Source: Oscillibacter sp.
GTDB lineage: Bacteria; Bacillota; Clostridia; Oscillospirales; Oscillospiraceae
NCBI GenBank assembly: GCA_022797935.1
Contig: JAAWLO010000001.1
Span: 1-64,000, forward strand
DNA length: 64,000 nucleotides
Direction of reading: 5' to 3'
The position numbers and the translations under genes are program-made. The notes beneath the pieces are model-generated. The model was not told where the DNA came from. It made no database searches and was given only the letters and a program-made list of their open reading frames with translations. Below, piece by piece: positions 17,950 through 26,079 of the stretch (positions are counted from its first letter, which is position 1; the number at the start of each line of letters is the position of its first letter).

Positions 17950-18554
17950 GCCTGCAAATCCACCGGTTCATAATCCGGGTCGGCGGAGGGGGGCACGTAC
18001 AGAGGCCCGCCCACATATTTGATAATCACTTCCGGCTTCTGTTTTACGGAAATTTCAATGTCGCCAGGGATGAATTCAAACTCCGTCTTGTTAATCCGCC
18101 AATCGAAATTCAATTTATCCATCTCGTAGCGGATATTCATCTCCGCCGGGTCCCACGTGATTTCCGGCCCCGCCTTGGGGATAAAATCTAATCCGGGCTG
18201 GCTGTACATCTCTGTGCTGATGGCCGTTTTGGCCAGCTGAGCCTGGACATCCTCGCCAATTTTTGCCTTCAAGTACAGCTCTCCTTCCTGCGCGAGAGCG
18301 GCGGTGGCCTGATAGGCAGCCTGCTGGCCCTTCTGAGCGCTCTGCTCAATGCTGGTGGTTGGGGAGGGAAGAATGGAATTACGCATCTCAAACGTATCCA
18401 CATTCAACTGAATCGGCCGGCTTTTGATGCTCAATCCGCCTTTGTCTCGAGAGACCTCCAGCTCTGCCGTTCCCTTGGTATACTGCAGCTGAGCGCGGGA
18501 GGTCCGCATTTCGATTTCAATGGGCACTCTGGTTATTTCAATCAACTGTTCCAT
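17946..18554 (-). CDS. DUF6470 (YviE-like) flagellar-operon protein
   Basis: A 202-residue protein of the YviE/DUF6470 type, which lies between flgL and fliW in Bacillus subtilis exactly as here. It starts MEQLIEITRVPIEIEMRTS and has the typical alternating sequences KSRPIQLNVDTFEMRNS and PGDIEISVKQKPEVIIKYVG. No signal peptide or membrane segment. Function is not known; the invariant position suggests a role in late flagellar assembly. Confidence 0.88.
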   Translation of the reverse strand: MEQLIEITRVPIEIEMRTSRAQLQYTKGTAELEVSRDKGGLSIKSRPIQLNVDTFEMRNSILPSPTTSIEQSAQKGQQAAYQATAALAQEGELYLKAKIGEDVQAQLAKTAISTEMYSQPGLDFIPKAGPEITWDPAEMNIRYEMDKLNFDWRINKTEFEFIPGDIEISVKQKPEVIIKYVGGPLYVPPSADPDYEPVDLQA

Positions 18555-18601
18555 ACTGCATAGCGCACTCCTTCCTCATTGATTTTATTTCTATCTTTTT
18601 A

Positions 18602-20032
18602 TTAGAAATTCATATAATCCATTAAGCTTTGAGAGAGAACGCTGTTGCCCACCTTCAGGGCCGTGTCGTAGCAATACTTGGCAAACATATACTCCGAAAT
18701 CGCGGCCGCCGGGTCTGCATCCTCCAGAGCCAGGAACTGCTGCTCCAGGGATTCTGCCGTATCCGTCAGCTGGTCCACGTTGTCGTGGAGGAAGCTGGCC
18801 TCCGTATCCAGCTCTGCGTAACGCTGCTTCACCTTGCTGGACACATCCTCGAACTGATGCGCCAGGACCATGAACTCATCCCGTTCCGCGTCACTGGCAA
18901 ACTTGCCGCTGTCCGCATCGCAGTTCTGAAGAATCTGGCCCATGCGGTAGGTAACCGAAACAATATTATTGGGTACCTCCGCTTTGACGGTGCGGCTGTT
19001 GCCGTCCGCATCGGTCAACGTAATTTCCTTCTCCGTGGTGCCATAGCCGCCCAGGTAATAGATTCCCTGGAGTGCCACGTTGGACACGCTGGAGCCCACG
19101 ACCTCGCCGTCGACCTCCTTGTAGCCCAGGCCAATGTCCACGTACTTTTTCTCATCCTGCGTGAAGTACCGCAGCTTCTCCTGGTCCGCCGGATCCATGG
19201 AATCCACCGGTACGCCGCGATAATAGAGGGTCATGTCGGCCCGCTTCTCATCGTTCGTGCCGGTGCCGTCGATTTTCAGGTACTTATAAGCGCTGTTCTC
19301 GTTGTAGGCGGGATTTTCATTGGGAACGATCTCCGCGTCCGCAGCATCTTCAACCGGTTCACCATTCACATTCAGGTAATACTCGTTCCCAGGGCCATTC
19401 GGCTGGGTCAAATCCGCGTCGGGATTGATCTTCGCCACCCGCTCCGCTTCGTCTATATTATTGGTGGGCACGCCGCCTACGCCCAGGTACTGGAACGCCG
19501 CCGCGTAATCCGGATTGGTGGGGTCCTTCGCCGCCAGGGCCGGGTCGATATAGTCCGGATTCGTCCGGGTCTCCCAGGTGAAGGGAACGTTCAGCGTGTC
19601 CGCGCCGGAGAAGATATAGTTCTCACCATAGCGGCCATTCATGATCTGGGCGATGTTCTTGGCCTTGGCCACCATGGACTGGCCCAGGGCGTTCCGGCCC
19701 GACGCCGTGGAATCGCTGATGCCCCGCAGCAGCGACGTGAAAGTATTGTCATTGCTCACCGTGTCGATGTCCAGAGAGATTTCCGCCGACGCTTTCCAGG
19801 CCACGTCATACTTCCGGGCCACGGACTCGTTGACCGTCAGCTGGCTGCTGGTGCGCAGATAGGACCGGCGCAGCTGGAAGCAGCGGGTAGCCAGGGCGGG
19901 GTCCTCGGCGTAGGTATTGAAATTCCGGCCGGTGAGGACCTTGTTCATGCTGTTGCTCATGTTGAAACCGGAACGGTTCAGGTTATAACGGTAACCCTTC
20001 AGCGTACCGATTGTGGTCATACGTGGTATCAT
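18602..20032 (-). CDS. flgL: Flagellar hook-filament junction protein FlgL (enlarged)
   Basis: Hook-associated protein 3, joining hook and filament. The conserved ends are present: RYNLNRSGFNMSNSMNKVLTG at the N-terminus with NFNTYAEDP, and the C-terminal coiled coil ending SVLSQSLMDYMNF. At 476 residues it is far longer than B. subtilis FlgL (about 300); the extra length is a central insertion at about 150-330 that includes a degenerate repeat (about 180-265) with YL..xG.P and NPxY elements also found in FlgK. AAGGAGG precedes the ATG. It follows flgK by 18 bases. Confidence 0.95.
   Translation of the reverse strand: MIPRMTTIGTLKGYRYNLNRSGFNMSNSMNKVLTGRNFNTYAEDPALATRCFQLRRSYLRTSSQLTVNESVARKYDVAWKASAEISLDIDTVSNDNTFTSLLRGISDSTASGRNALGQSMVAKAKNIAQIMNGRYGENYIFSGADTLNVPFTWETRTNPDYIDPALAAKDPTNPDYAAAFQYLGVGGVPTNNIDEAERVAKINPDADLTQPNGPGNEYYLNVNGEPVEDAADAEIVPNENPAYNENSAYKYLKIDGTGTNDEKRADMTLYYRGVPVDSMDPADQEKLRYFTQDEKKYVDIGLGYKEVDGEVVGSSVSNVALQGIYYLGGYGTTEKEITLTDADGNSRTVKAEVPNNIVSVTYRMGQILQNCDADSGKFASDAERDEFMVLAHQFEDVSSKVKQRYAELDTEASFLHDNVDQLTDTAESLEQQFLALEDADPAAAISEYMFAKYCYDTALKVGNSVLSQSLMDYMNF
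19240..19530 (-). repeat. Degenerate protein repeat inside flgL
   Basis: Three copies of a unit of about 32-36 residues: YLGVGGVPTNNIDEAERVA, YLNVNGEPVEDAADAEIV and YLKIDGTGTNDEKRADM, with NPD or NPAY spacers. The same pattern occurs in FlgK. It lies in the surface-exposed variable domain. Confidence 0.65.
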
Positions 20033-20050
20033 GAAAGCTCCTCCTTAAAA

Positions 20051-22525
20051 TCAGGTGGTCAGACCGGTGTTGTTGATAAGCTTGTCAAGGACACTGTCCA
20101 GGGTCGTCATCAGCCGGCAGGCCGCGTTGTAGGATTTCGCGTACATCATCAGATTCATGGCCTCGTCGTTGAAGTCCACGGAGGAAACGGAATCCCGGCT
20201 CGTGTCAATGGAGAGGGTATTTTCGTAGAAGGTATCCAGCATGGTGCTGGAGTACTTCTGGTCCGCACCCAGGATGGCGCCCATCTTGTTCCAGAATTCC
20301 GTAAAGCTGCCGGTGAACATCACGTCCCCGCTGGCGCCTTCCGCCCCGGGAACATCGCTGGGCCGGTAGTCCATCTTCTCGTCAATCAGGCCCTGCATGT
20401 GGAGGATGTTCTCGCTGTCGCCGGAGGCGGGCTCCGTGGAGCCCGGCGGGCAAGTAAAGCTTCGAACTACCAGAGGGTTCACAGACCAGTCAGCGGAGAT
20501 ATCGATATTGGAAGCGGTGATGTTGGTGGGGTCGTTGCTGTTGTTGCTGTTGCTGAAGAGCACGCCGCCATCGAAAATGCCCTTTGCGTTGGCCTTCAGA
20601 GCGTCACCCTCCAAAGTGGGGTTGCCATCGGCATCGTATTTCTGCCCCTTCAGGTAGGCGTCAATAATTTCCTGGCTGTTGTCCTTGTCCGGGTCGTAAT
20701 GGAGGCCGGTCTCCTCCTGAAGCCGCCGGACGATTTCCGGAGGCTGGTCTTTCAGGGTAGTGTTCTTGTTCAGCACGAGCGTATCCGTCGTATCGGTTCC
20801 ATCTGCCGCCATACCCGTCACGGTCACCGGCACACCGATTTCCTCGCCCTTCTCATTGACGCCGGTGGTAATATAATTTCCATCCGGGTCCATCCGGAAG
20901 CCCTGGTTGGCCGCGTTGAAGGCGTTGGCCACCTGATTGGCCAGGGCGTCCAGCATCTTCTGATAGTAGGGGATGCCCCGCTTGCTGCCGGCGTTCTCGT
21001 CGGCGTTGCGCAGCGCTCCGGTGGCCAAGTCGCCGTTGATTACTTCCAGGTCGGTGAACTCACCGGCCTCGGTCAGCAGCTCCCGCTCGGCCTGGAGACC
21101 GCCGTGGAGGTCGTTGTCGTCCAGCTCCACCGGCTTGGAGGCTGTCTGAATGTATTCCTGCTTGAAATATTTCCCCGCTTTATTCATGCGGTAAACCGTA
21201 ATCAGGATATCCTTGTTGTCCTGCTTCTCCGCCACGGAGCCGCCGTTCTTGATGGCCTTCTTCGCCGCCTCAATCTCGGCAGGATCGGTAATCTCGGTCT
21301 CCGCGCCCAGCTCCTCGGTGGTGTAATGCAGCCGGCCCGTCTTGTTCCGCATCTCGGATACCGTCAGGTTGAAGTTGGGGTTGTCGACCATCTTCGCTTT
21401 CGTGGGGTCGTTGGTCGGGTTGCCCTCTCCATCCAGATAGGGCATGTAGGCGGGGTTGGCCTTGGGTTCCTCGGCGGCATTGTTCACATCCGTGGGCTTC
21501 CCGTCTTTATCCAGATACTGGGTAGCCGGGTCCTTCCCATCCCAGTCCGGATTTTCTACCTTCACCATCTCCGCCTGATCTGCGGTCATCACGGGGTCGC
21601 CGTTGGCATCCAGATACGGCCAGGTATCCTTGTTGTCCGGGTCCAGCTTGGCCGCCGGATTCTCCTGGGGCACCTGCTCCAGAATCAGCTGGGCGGCATA
21701 GATACCGTCAATCAGCATGGTGGAATCCGTCTCGACGCTGCCGTCGGGGTTGGCGTTGCCCAAGCGGATGGTCAGCTTCTCAATCTCCACGCCGTAGCTG
21801 AACTCCTCCATGCTGTACTGCACGTCGATATCCACCAGGCTGGAGAGCTTGTCAATCAGCAGATTCCGCTTGTCCCGCAGCTCCAGGGCGGGGTCGCCGT
21901 GGATGTCCGCCTTGCGGATTTCCGCATTCAGCTCCCGGATGCTGACAAGGTAGTCGTTCACCGTCGCCACGTCCTGCTTGAAGGCCGTGAGGGTATTCTT
22001 ATAGGTCTGATTGAGCTGGTTGGCGTAGCTCTTGAACTTCTTCACCAGTTCTCTGGCCGCCGCCCGGACCTGGTTGTCGTACTCCTCGTGGCCGGTCTGC
22101 TCCACCAGCTGTTCCAGGGCGTCGTGGAGCTCGCTGAAATCCGCGCCGAGAAGACCGAAGTCTTCGCCCTCGGTCTGAACGCCTTTGCCCGTCTCGTCCA
22201 GGACCTGGGCAACGCTGTTCAGGCCGCCCAGCATGGCGTCCATATAGCCCATATTGGCGTTCTCCGTGCGGAAGCGGATATCCAGATAGGGGTTTCGAAT
22301 CTGAGAAATGCCATTTACCAGAACACCCTGACCTACCCGGACGTCATTCTGGGCATAATACCGGTCTGCACCGGAACAGTAGAGGCTCGACTGATCCACC
22401 CGCTGGCGGGTGTAGCCCTCGGTATTGATGTTGGAAATGTTGTTGCCGGTGACGCCCAGGCCGGTCTGCGCGGCATAGATGGCCAGCCGGGCCTGGGTAA
22501 ACGCACCAAAGGTTCCAATACTCAT
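20051..22525 (-). CDS. flgK: Flagellar hook-associated protein FlgK (enlarged)
   Basis: Hook-associated protein 1 at the hook-filament junction. The N-terminus has FGAFTQARLAIYAAQTGLGV and GNNISNINTEGYTRQRVDQ; the C-terminus has VDFNDEAMNLMMYAKSYNAA, both hallmarks. At 824 residues it is much longer than B. subtilis FlgK (about 507). The extra part is a central domain at about 280-600 that holds a three-copy repeat (about 300-384). AAAGGAG precedes the ATG. It lies in flgM-flgN-flgK-flgL order, so its chaperone FlgN is encoded just upstream. Confidence 0.96.
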   Translation of the reverse strand: MSIGTFGAFTQARLAIYAAQTGLGVTGNNISNINTEGYTRQRVDQSSLYCSGADRYYAQNDVRVGQGVLVNGISQIRNPYLDIRFRTENANMGYMDAMLGGLNSVAQVLDETGKGVQTEGEDFGLLGADFSELHDALEQLVEQTGHEEYDNQVRAAARELVKKFKSYANQLNQTYKNTLTAFKQDVATVNDYLVSIRELNAEIRKADIHGDPALELRDKRNLLIDKLSSLVDIDVQYSMEEFSYGVEIEKLTIRLGNANPDGSVETDSTMLIDGIYAAQLILEQVPQENPAAKLDPDNKDTWPYLDANGDPVMTADQAEMVKVENPDWDGKDPATQYLDKDGKPTDVNNAAEEPKANPAYMPYLDGEGNPTNDPTKAKMVDNPNFNLTVSEMRNKTGRLHYTTEELGAETEITDPAEIEAAKKAIKNGGSVAEKQDNKDILITVYRMNKAGKYFKQEYIQTASKPVELDDNDLHGGLQAERELLTEAGEFTDLEVINGDLATGALRNADENAGSKRGIPYYQKMLDALANQVANAFNAANQGFRMDPDGNYITTGVNEKGEEIGVPVTVTGMAADGTDTTDTLVLNKNTTLKDQPPEIVRRLQEETGLHYDPDKDNSQEIIDAYLKGQKYDADGNPTLEGDALKANAKGIFDGGVLFSNSNNSNDPTNITASNIDISADWSVNPLVVRSFTCPPGSTEPASGDSENILHMQGLIDEKMDYRPSDVPGAEGASGDVMFTGSFTEFWNKMGAILGADQKYSSTMLDTFYENTLSIDTSRDSVSSVDFNDEAMNLMMYAKSYNAACRLMTTLDSVLDKLINNTGLTT
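21370..21630 (-). repeat. Three-copy protein repeat inside flgK
   Basis: Units begin YLDANGDPVMTADQAEMV, YLDKDGKPTDVNNAAEEP and YLDGEGNPTNDPTKAKMV, each ending in an NP-aromatic element (NPDW, NPAY, NPNF), at residues about 300-384. The consensus is YLDxxGxPxxxxxxAexVxNPx followed by an aromatic residue. Related to the repeat in FlgL. Confidence 0.75.
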
Positions 22526-22557
22526 ATCATTAACTCCTTTGTCTCACGAAGAAGAAT

Positions 22558-23037
22558 TCAAGCGCGGAAATCTGTTTTCATCGACGGCGGCGGACCACTT
22601 TGCGCAGGCTTGCCGTAGCCGGGGCCCATTTCCGGCGGCGGGCCGCCCATTTGGGCCACCATAGCGTCCACCTCCCGCATGTTCTGCTCCAGGAAGGCCC
22701 GGGCCTTCTTGGATTTCTGCCGGTAGGTCTGGTAGCTTCCCTGCAGAACCGCCACAGCCTCCTCCACCGGCTTGCGCCACTGGGCGGGAATCCGGCTGGG
22801 GGTTTGGGAGAGGGAAAGGCCCTCCATTCCCAACTGGGACAGCAGACGGTCCCGGGTCTGCTCCAGTCCGCGGAAGGTGAGGGCCAGGGCCTGCTCCTGG
22901 TTCATCAGTTCATTCAACGTCTGGAGGTCATCGGTCTTGGCGGCCTCCAGCTGTCTGTCCGCCAAGGCGCCCAATTCCTCCACACTGCGGGACATAGACG
23001 CCAGGAAGGAGAGGTAGGACTGTATCAATTCTTCCAT
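22558..23037 (-). CDS. flgN: Flagellar export chaperone FlgN
   Basis: Cytoplasmic chaperone for FlgK and FlgL. The 159-residue protein is mostly alpha-helical (FlgN-like pattern ELIQSYLSFLASMSRSVEEL, with an EQALALTFRGLEQTRDRL heptad region) and ends in a proline/glycine-rich tail (GPPPEMGPGYGKP). GGAGGAG precedes the ATG. It lies between flgM and flgK as in Bacillus (yvyG). Sequence similarity is weak in this family; position is the main support. Confidence 0.9.
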   Translation of the reverse strand: MEELIQSYLSFLASMSRSVEELGALADRQLEAAKTDDLQTLNELMNQEQALALTFRGLEQTRDRLLSQLGMEGLSLSQTPSRIPAQWRKPVEEAVAVLQGSYQTYRQKSKKARAFLEQNMREVDAMVAQMGGPPPEMGPGYGKPAQSGPPPSMKTDFRA

Positions 23038-23040
23038 CGC

Positions 23041-23337
23041 TTACTCCTCCACCAGAAACAGCATCCGCCCCGCAATGGCCATGGGGTCCGGTCTGTACTC
23101 GCCGGCGCTCACCTGGCTGTGCAGCTCCTGAATATCGCCGGTAGTCGTGGCGGTGCGCACATCCTGTGCCATCCGGCTGACCAGGTCCATCTGAAAGCTC
23201 CTGGCCGGAGCGGAGAAGGAGTCGTATTTGTGTCCAGCGGCGGCGGGGTAAGGCGCCCCCTGCTTTCGGGCGGTGTAATAGGTTTTCGTCCGGCTAACGG
23301 AAGAAATGGAGCCGGAACCGGGAGTTGTCAGCATCAT
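23041..23337 (-). CDS. flgM: Anti-sigma-28 factor FlgM
   Basis: Inhibitor of the flagellar sigma factor FliA, exported through the flagellum when the hook is complete. It has 98 residues. The FlgM C-terminal core is visible as DLVSRMAQDVRTATTTGDIQ followed by LHSQVSAGEYRPDPMAIAGRML. Start is ATG at 23337, with a second ATG next to it; GTGAGG lies just upstream. First gene of the operon and directly behind a sigma-28 promoter, giving a feedback loop. Confidence 0.93.
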   Translation of the reverse strand: MMLTTPGSGSISSVSRTKTYYTARKQGAPYPAAAGHKYDSFSAPARSFQMDLVSRMAQDVRTATTTGDIQELHSQVSAGEYRPDPMAIAGRMLFLVEE

Positions 23338-23391
23338 ACCTCACATCCTTTGCAAATGACAGAAGTCCGTTTCCACTATTATTCACTATTC

Positions 23392-23418
23392 ATATCGGCC
23401 AAGACGGCGAAAAGTTAA
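23392..23418 (-). promoter_or_regulatory. Sigma-28 (FliA) promoter for the flgM operon
   Basis: On the minus strand TTAA (23415-23418) is followed after exactly 15 bases by GCCGATAT (23392-23399). This matches the sigma-28/sigma-D consensus TAAA-N15-GCCGATAA closely. It lies about 55 bases before flgM. Confidence 0.85.
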
Positions 23419-23569
23419 GAAGAGGAGGGATAATTTTCTTGCCCCTTCCCGGAAAAGCGCCTCTTTCCCCGAAGCAGGGATGGAAAAACCGGTCCGGAGA
23501 GGGCCTTTCCTCGCCGAACCGGATGACGTTCCGCAAAACACGCAAAGCAAAAAAACCAAGTCTTTCCCC

Positions 23570-24616
23570 TCAGCGCAGGGTCTGCAGGTGCCGCAGCAGC
23601 ACGGAGGAAATGGTCTCGCAGGAGGCCTGGATGCACACCGCGCCGATGTCGTGAGCCACCATGGGCATCCCATACACCACACAGGACTCCTTATCCTGGC
23701 CGATGGTGTAAGCGCCCCGCTTGCGCATCGCCAGCAGGCCGGCGGCGCCGTCCTGGCCCATGCCGGTCATGATGATGCCCACCATCTTGCAGCGCACCAC
23801 CTCCGCCATGGACTGAAACATGGCGTCCACCGATGGGCGGTGGCCGCTGACCTTCTCCCCTGCCGTGCAGGAGATGGTGTATTTATCCCCAATCCGCACC
23901 AGGCGGCACTGCAAATCCGCGGGAGCCACGTAAGCCAGACCCCGGCGAAGCTCATCGCCGTTTTTGGCCTCCCGGACCTCCATTTTGCAGAGGCGGTTCA
24001 GCCGGTCGGCGTACATCTGCGTAAAGCCCTTGGGCATGTGCTGGACAATCACCATGGGGGGAATGTCCGCCGGGAGGCGCTTCATCACCTCCAAGGTGGC
24101 CTCCGTTCCGCCGGTGGAGGCCCCCAGGCCAATCACCACCCGGTCCAGACCTCCGCCGCCGCCCAGGGGCGGAATCACCGCCGCCGGCGCAGCGGGAGCA
24201 GCGGCCCGCGCAGAAGTCCGCACCCGGGCCATGGAGGCAATCAGCACTTTTTGGGCCAGGCCTGCCGTAAAGACCGCTTTGTCGTCCTGGGCCTCCGGCT
24301 TGCGGACGAAGTCCACCGCACCGGCGCTCAGCGCGTCAAACACCTTCAGGTTCAGGGATGACACCAGAATCACTGGTACCGGATGCTCGGGAATATAGCT
24401 CTTCAAAAACTCGATGCCGCTCTGGCCCGGCATCTCCACGTCCATGGTGACGACGTCGGGTTTCAGCCGTTCCATCTTCTGTTTTGCGTCCAGCGTGTTG
24501 ATGGCGAAGCCGATTACCTCAATGCGAGGATGCTCCGACAGGCCCTTGATAATCATATTTCGGGCAATCGCGGAATCATCCACCACCAGTACGCGGATTT
24601 TCGTTCCTGTTACCAT
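23570..24616 (-). CDS. cheB: Chemotaxis methylesterase/deamidase CheB
   Basis: Response-regulator methylesterase that removes methyl groups from chemoreceptors when phosphorylated by CheA. The receiver domain has the acidic pair at 13-14 (VVDDS) and phospho-acceptor Asp59 (TMDVEMPG). The C-terminal catalytic domain has the triad Ser in GASTGG, His in VQHMPKG and Asp in MGQDGA. I start at the ATG at 24616; the ribosome binding site AAAGGAGG is 13 bases away, so a nearby upstream non-ATG start cannot be excluded. About 348 residues. Last gene of cheA-cheW-cheR-cheB. Confidence 0.95.
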   Translation of the reverse strand: MVTGTKIRVLVVDDSAIARNMIIKGLSEHPRIEVIGFAINTLDAKQKMERLKPDVVTMDVEMPGQSGIEFLKSYIPEHPVPVILVSSLNLKVFDALSAGAVDFVRKPEAQDDKAVFTAGLAQKVLIASMARVRTSARAAAPAAPAAVIPPLGGGGGLDRVVIGLGASTGGTEATLEVMKRLPADIPPMVIVQHMPKGFTQMYADRLNRLCKMEVREAKNGDELRRGLAYVAPADLQCRLVRIGDKYTISCTAGEKVSGHRPSVDAMFQSMAEVVRCKMVGIIMTGMGQDGAAGLLAMRKRGAYTIGQDKESCVVYGMPMVAHDIGAVCIQASCETISSVLLRHLQTLR

Positions 24617-24716
24617 TGTCGGCAGCCCGCCTCCTTTGCTTAATTTGCTCTTCCAACTGCCAAGCCGCCGGGCGCGGTCGGGCAAACGCCCCCGCTCCCC
24701 GGCGGTCCTCCGGCAC

Positions 24717-25556
24717 TTATTTCTGGAAGGTCGCGGTAGCCAGACGGCGGTAAGGCGAGTTCTGGCTCAGATTTTCCGAATAGCTGATCAGCAAATAACC
24801 GCCGGGAACCGTGGCGTCGTAAAACCGGCGGACCAGGGCGTCCTTGGTGGGCTGATCGAAATAAATCATCACATTCCGGCAGAAAATCAAATCGAACTTC
24901 CGGCGGAACTGGATGGGGTCCATCAGGTTGAAGGGCTGGAAAATGACATTGCTGCGCACATCCGGGGTAACGGTGTGGCTGCCGTCGGGATTGGGCCGGA
25001 AATACTTGCGCTTCCAGTCTGCCGGGATGGTGTCCGGCAGGGTATACGTACCCTTTTTCGCCGCCGCCAGCGCCTGGGCGGAGATATCTGTGGCCAGAAT
25101 GCGGGTATCCCACTGCTTGGCCTGCGTGCCCAGGTAATCAAAGAGGAACATCGTGATGTTGTAGGGTTCCTCACCGGAAGAGCATCCGGCGCTCCAGATG
25201 GACAGGCATTTGTCTTTCTGATGGCGCCGGACCAGCTCTGGAATGATGTTGGCGCAGAAGTAGTCCAGGTGTTCTTTCTCCCGCATGAAGAAGGTGTAGT
25301 TGGTCGTGAGTTTGTTGAGAATCAGGGTAATTTCGTCATTTTCCTTCTTCTCCAGAACATGGTTCACAAAGTCACCGAAACTGGCATACCCCAGCTTGCG
25401 GATGGCGGGAGAGAGCCGGCCAGTAATGAGCTGCTTCTTCTGAGAGAGATCAATGCCGTAGTTGGACTGGATGAATTTCACCATCCGGTGAAAATCCCCA
25501 TCCGAGATCGTCATGGGACTGAAGGTTCCCGCAGCGTTTTTATTCTCTATGGCCAT
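24717..25556 (-). CDS. cheR: Chemotaxis protein methyltransferase CheR
   Basis: SAM-dependent methyltransferase that methylates glutamates of chemoreceptors. The N-terminal helical domain contains GIDLSQKKQLITGRL; the catalytic domain has the SAM-binding SIWSAGCSSGEEPYN and the conserved DLIFCRNVMIYF. I start at the ATG at 25556 because GGGGAG lies eight bases upstream; the start lies four bases beyond the CheW stop. About 279 residues, normal for CheR. Confidence 0.96.
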   Translation of the reverse strand: MAIENKNAAGTFSPMTISDGDFHRMVKFIQSNYGIDLSQKKQLITGRLSPAIRKLGYASFGDFVNHVLEKKENDEITLILNKLTTNYTFFMREKEHLDYFCANIIPELVRRHQKDKCLSIWSAGCSSGEEPYNITMFLFDYLGTQAKQWDTRILATDISAQALAAAKKGTYTLPDTIPADWKRKYFRPNPDGSHTVTPDVRSNVIFQPFNLMDPIQFRRKFDLIFCRNVMIYFDQPTKDALVRRFYDATVPGGYLLISYSENLSQNSPYRRLATATFQK

Positions 25557-25560
25557 GCAC

Positions 25561-26058
25561 TCACTCCCCGTAGCCGTGGGCAATGAGCTGCTCGCAGTCC
25601 AGCACCAGCATGGTGCCGGAACCGTCCGGCAGCGTGCACATGCCAGAAACCAGTTTCTGGGCGCTCTGGGAGGGGATGGGTACGATACTTTCTGTCGGGA
25701 TATCCAGCATCAGGTCCACGGAGTCCACCTGGATGCCCAGCTGATTTTCATTGTAATCCAGCACGATAAGGATGCTGCTGCCCTCCTTGGGCGGTTTCCC
25801 CAGGCGGAGACGGATGTCCATAATGGGAATGATCTGGCCGCGCATGTTGAAAATGCCCAGAATATAATCCGGCATCATGGGCAGGTAGGTAACCGTATAG
25901 CTGTTGAGCAGCTCCACCACCTGTTCCGCGTCCAAACCAATTTTCAAATTGTCCACGGTGAAGATGAGGTATTTCCGGCTGCCGGCGCCCTCGTCTTCCT
26001 GAACGGTGTTCTCCAGTTCATCGTCCTCCACCTGGAACAGGACGTTTTCCTTACTCAT
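25561..26058 (-). CDS. cheW: Chemotaxis coupling protein CheW
   Basis: Scaffold linking chemoreceptors to CheA. The 165-residue protein has an acidic N-terminal tail of about 25 residues, then the SH3-like CheW fold (KYLIFTVDNLKIGLDAEQV, GIFNMRGQIIPIMDIRLRLG). AGGAGG precedes the ATG. It lies 21 bases after cheA and directly before cheR. A second CheW-containing protein, CheV, is encoded at 54.6-55.6 kb. Confidence 0.95.
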   Translation of the reverse strand: MSKENVLFQVEDDELENTVQEDEGAGSRKYLIFTVDNLKIGLDAEQVVELLNSYTVTYLPMMPDYILGIFNMRGQIIPIMDIRLRLGKPPKEGSSILIVLDYNENQLGIQVDSVDLMLDIPTESIVPIPSQSAQKLVSGMCTLPDGSGTMLVLDCEQLIAHGYGE

Positions 26059-26079
26059 TGCGTTTCCCTCCTCTGGCGC

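Noticed and set aside
18629-22618. Very long open frame on the plus strand opposite flgL and flgK
   Set aside because: It runs exactly antisense to two clear flagellar genes, has no ribosome binding site or domain, and long antisense frames are expected in GC-rich DNA with strong codon bias.
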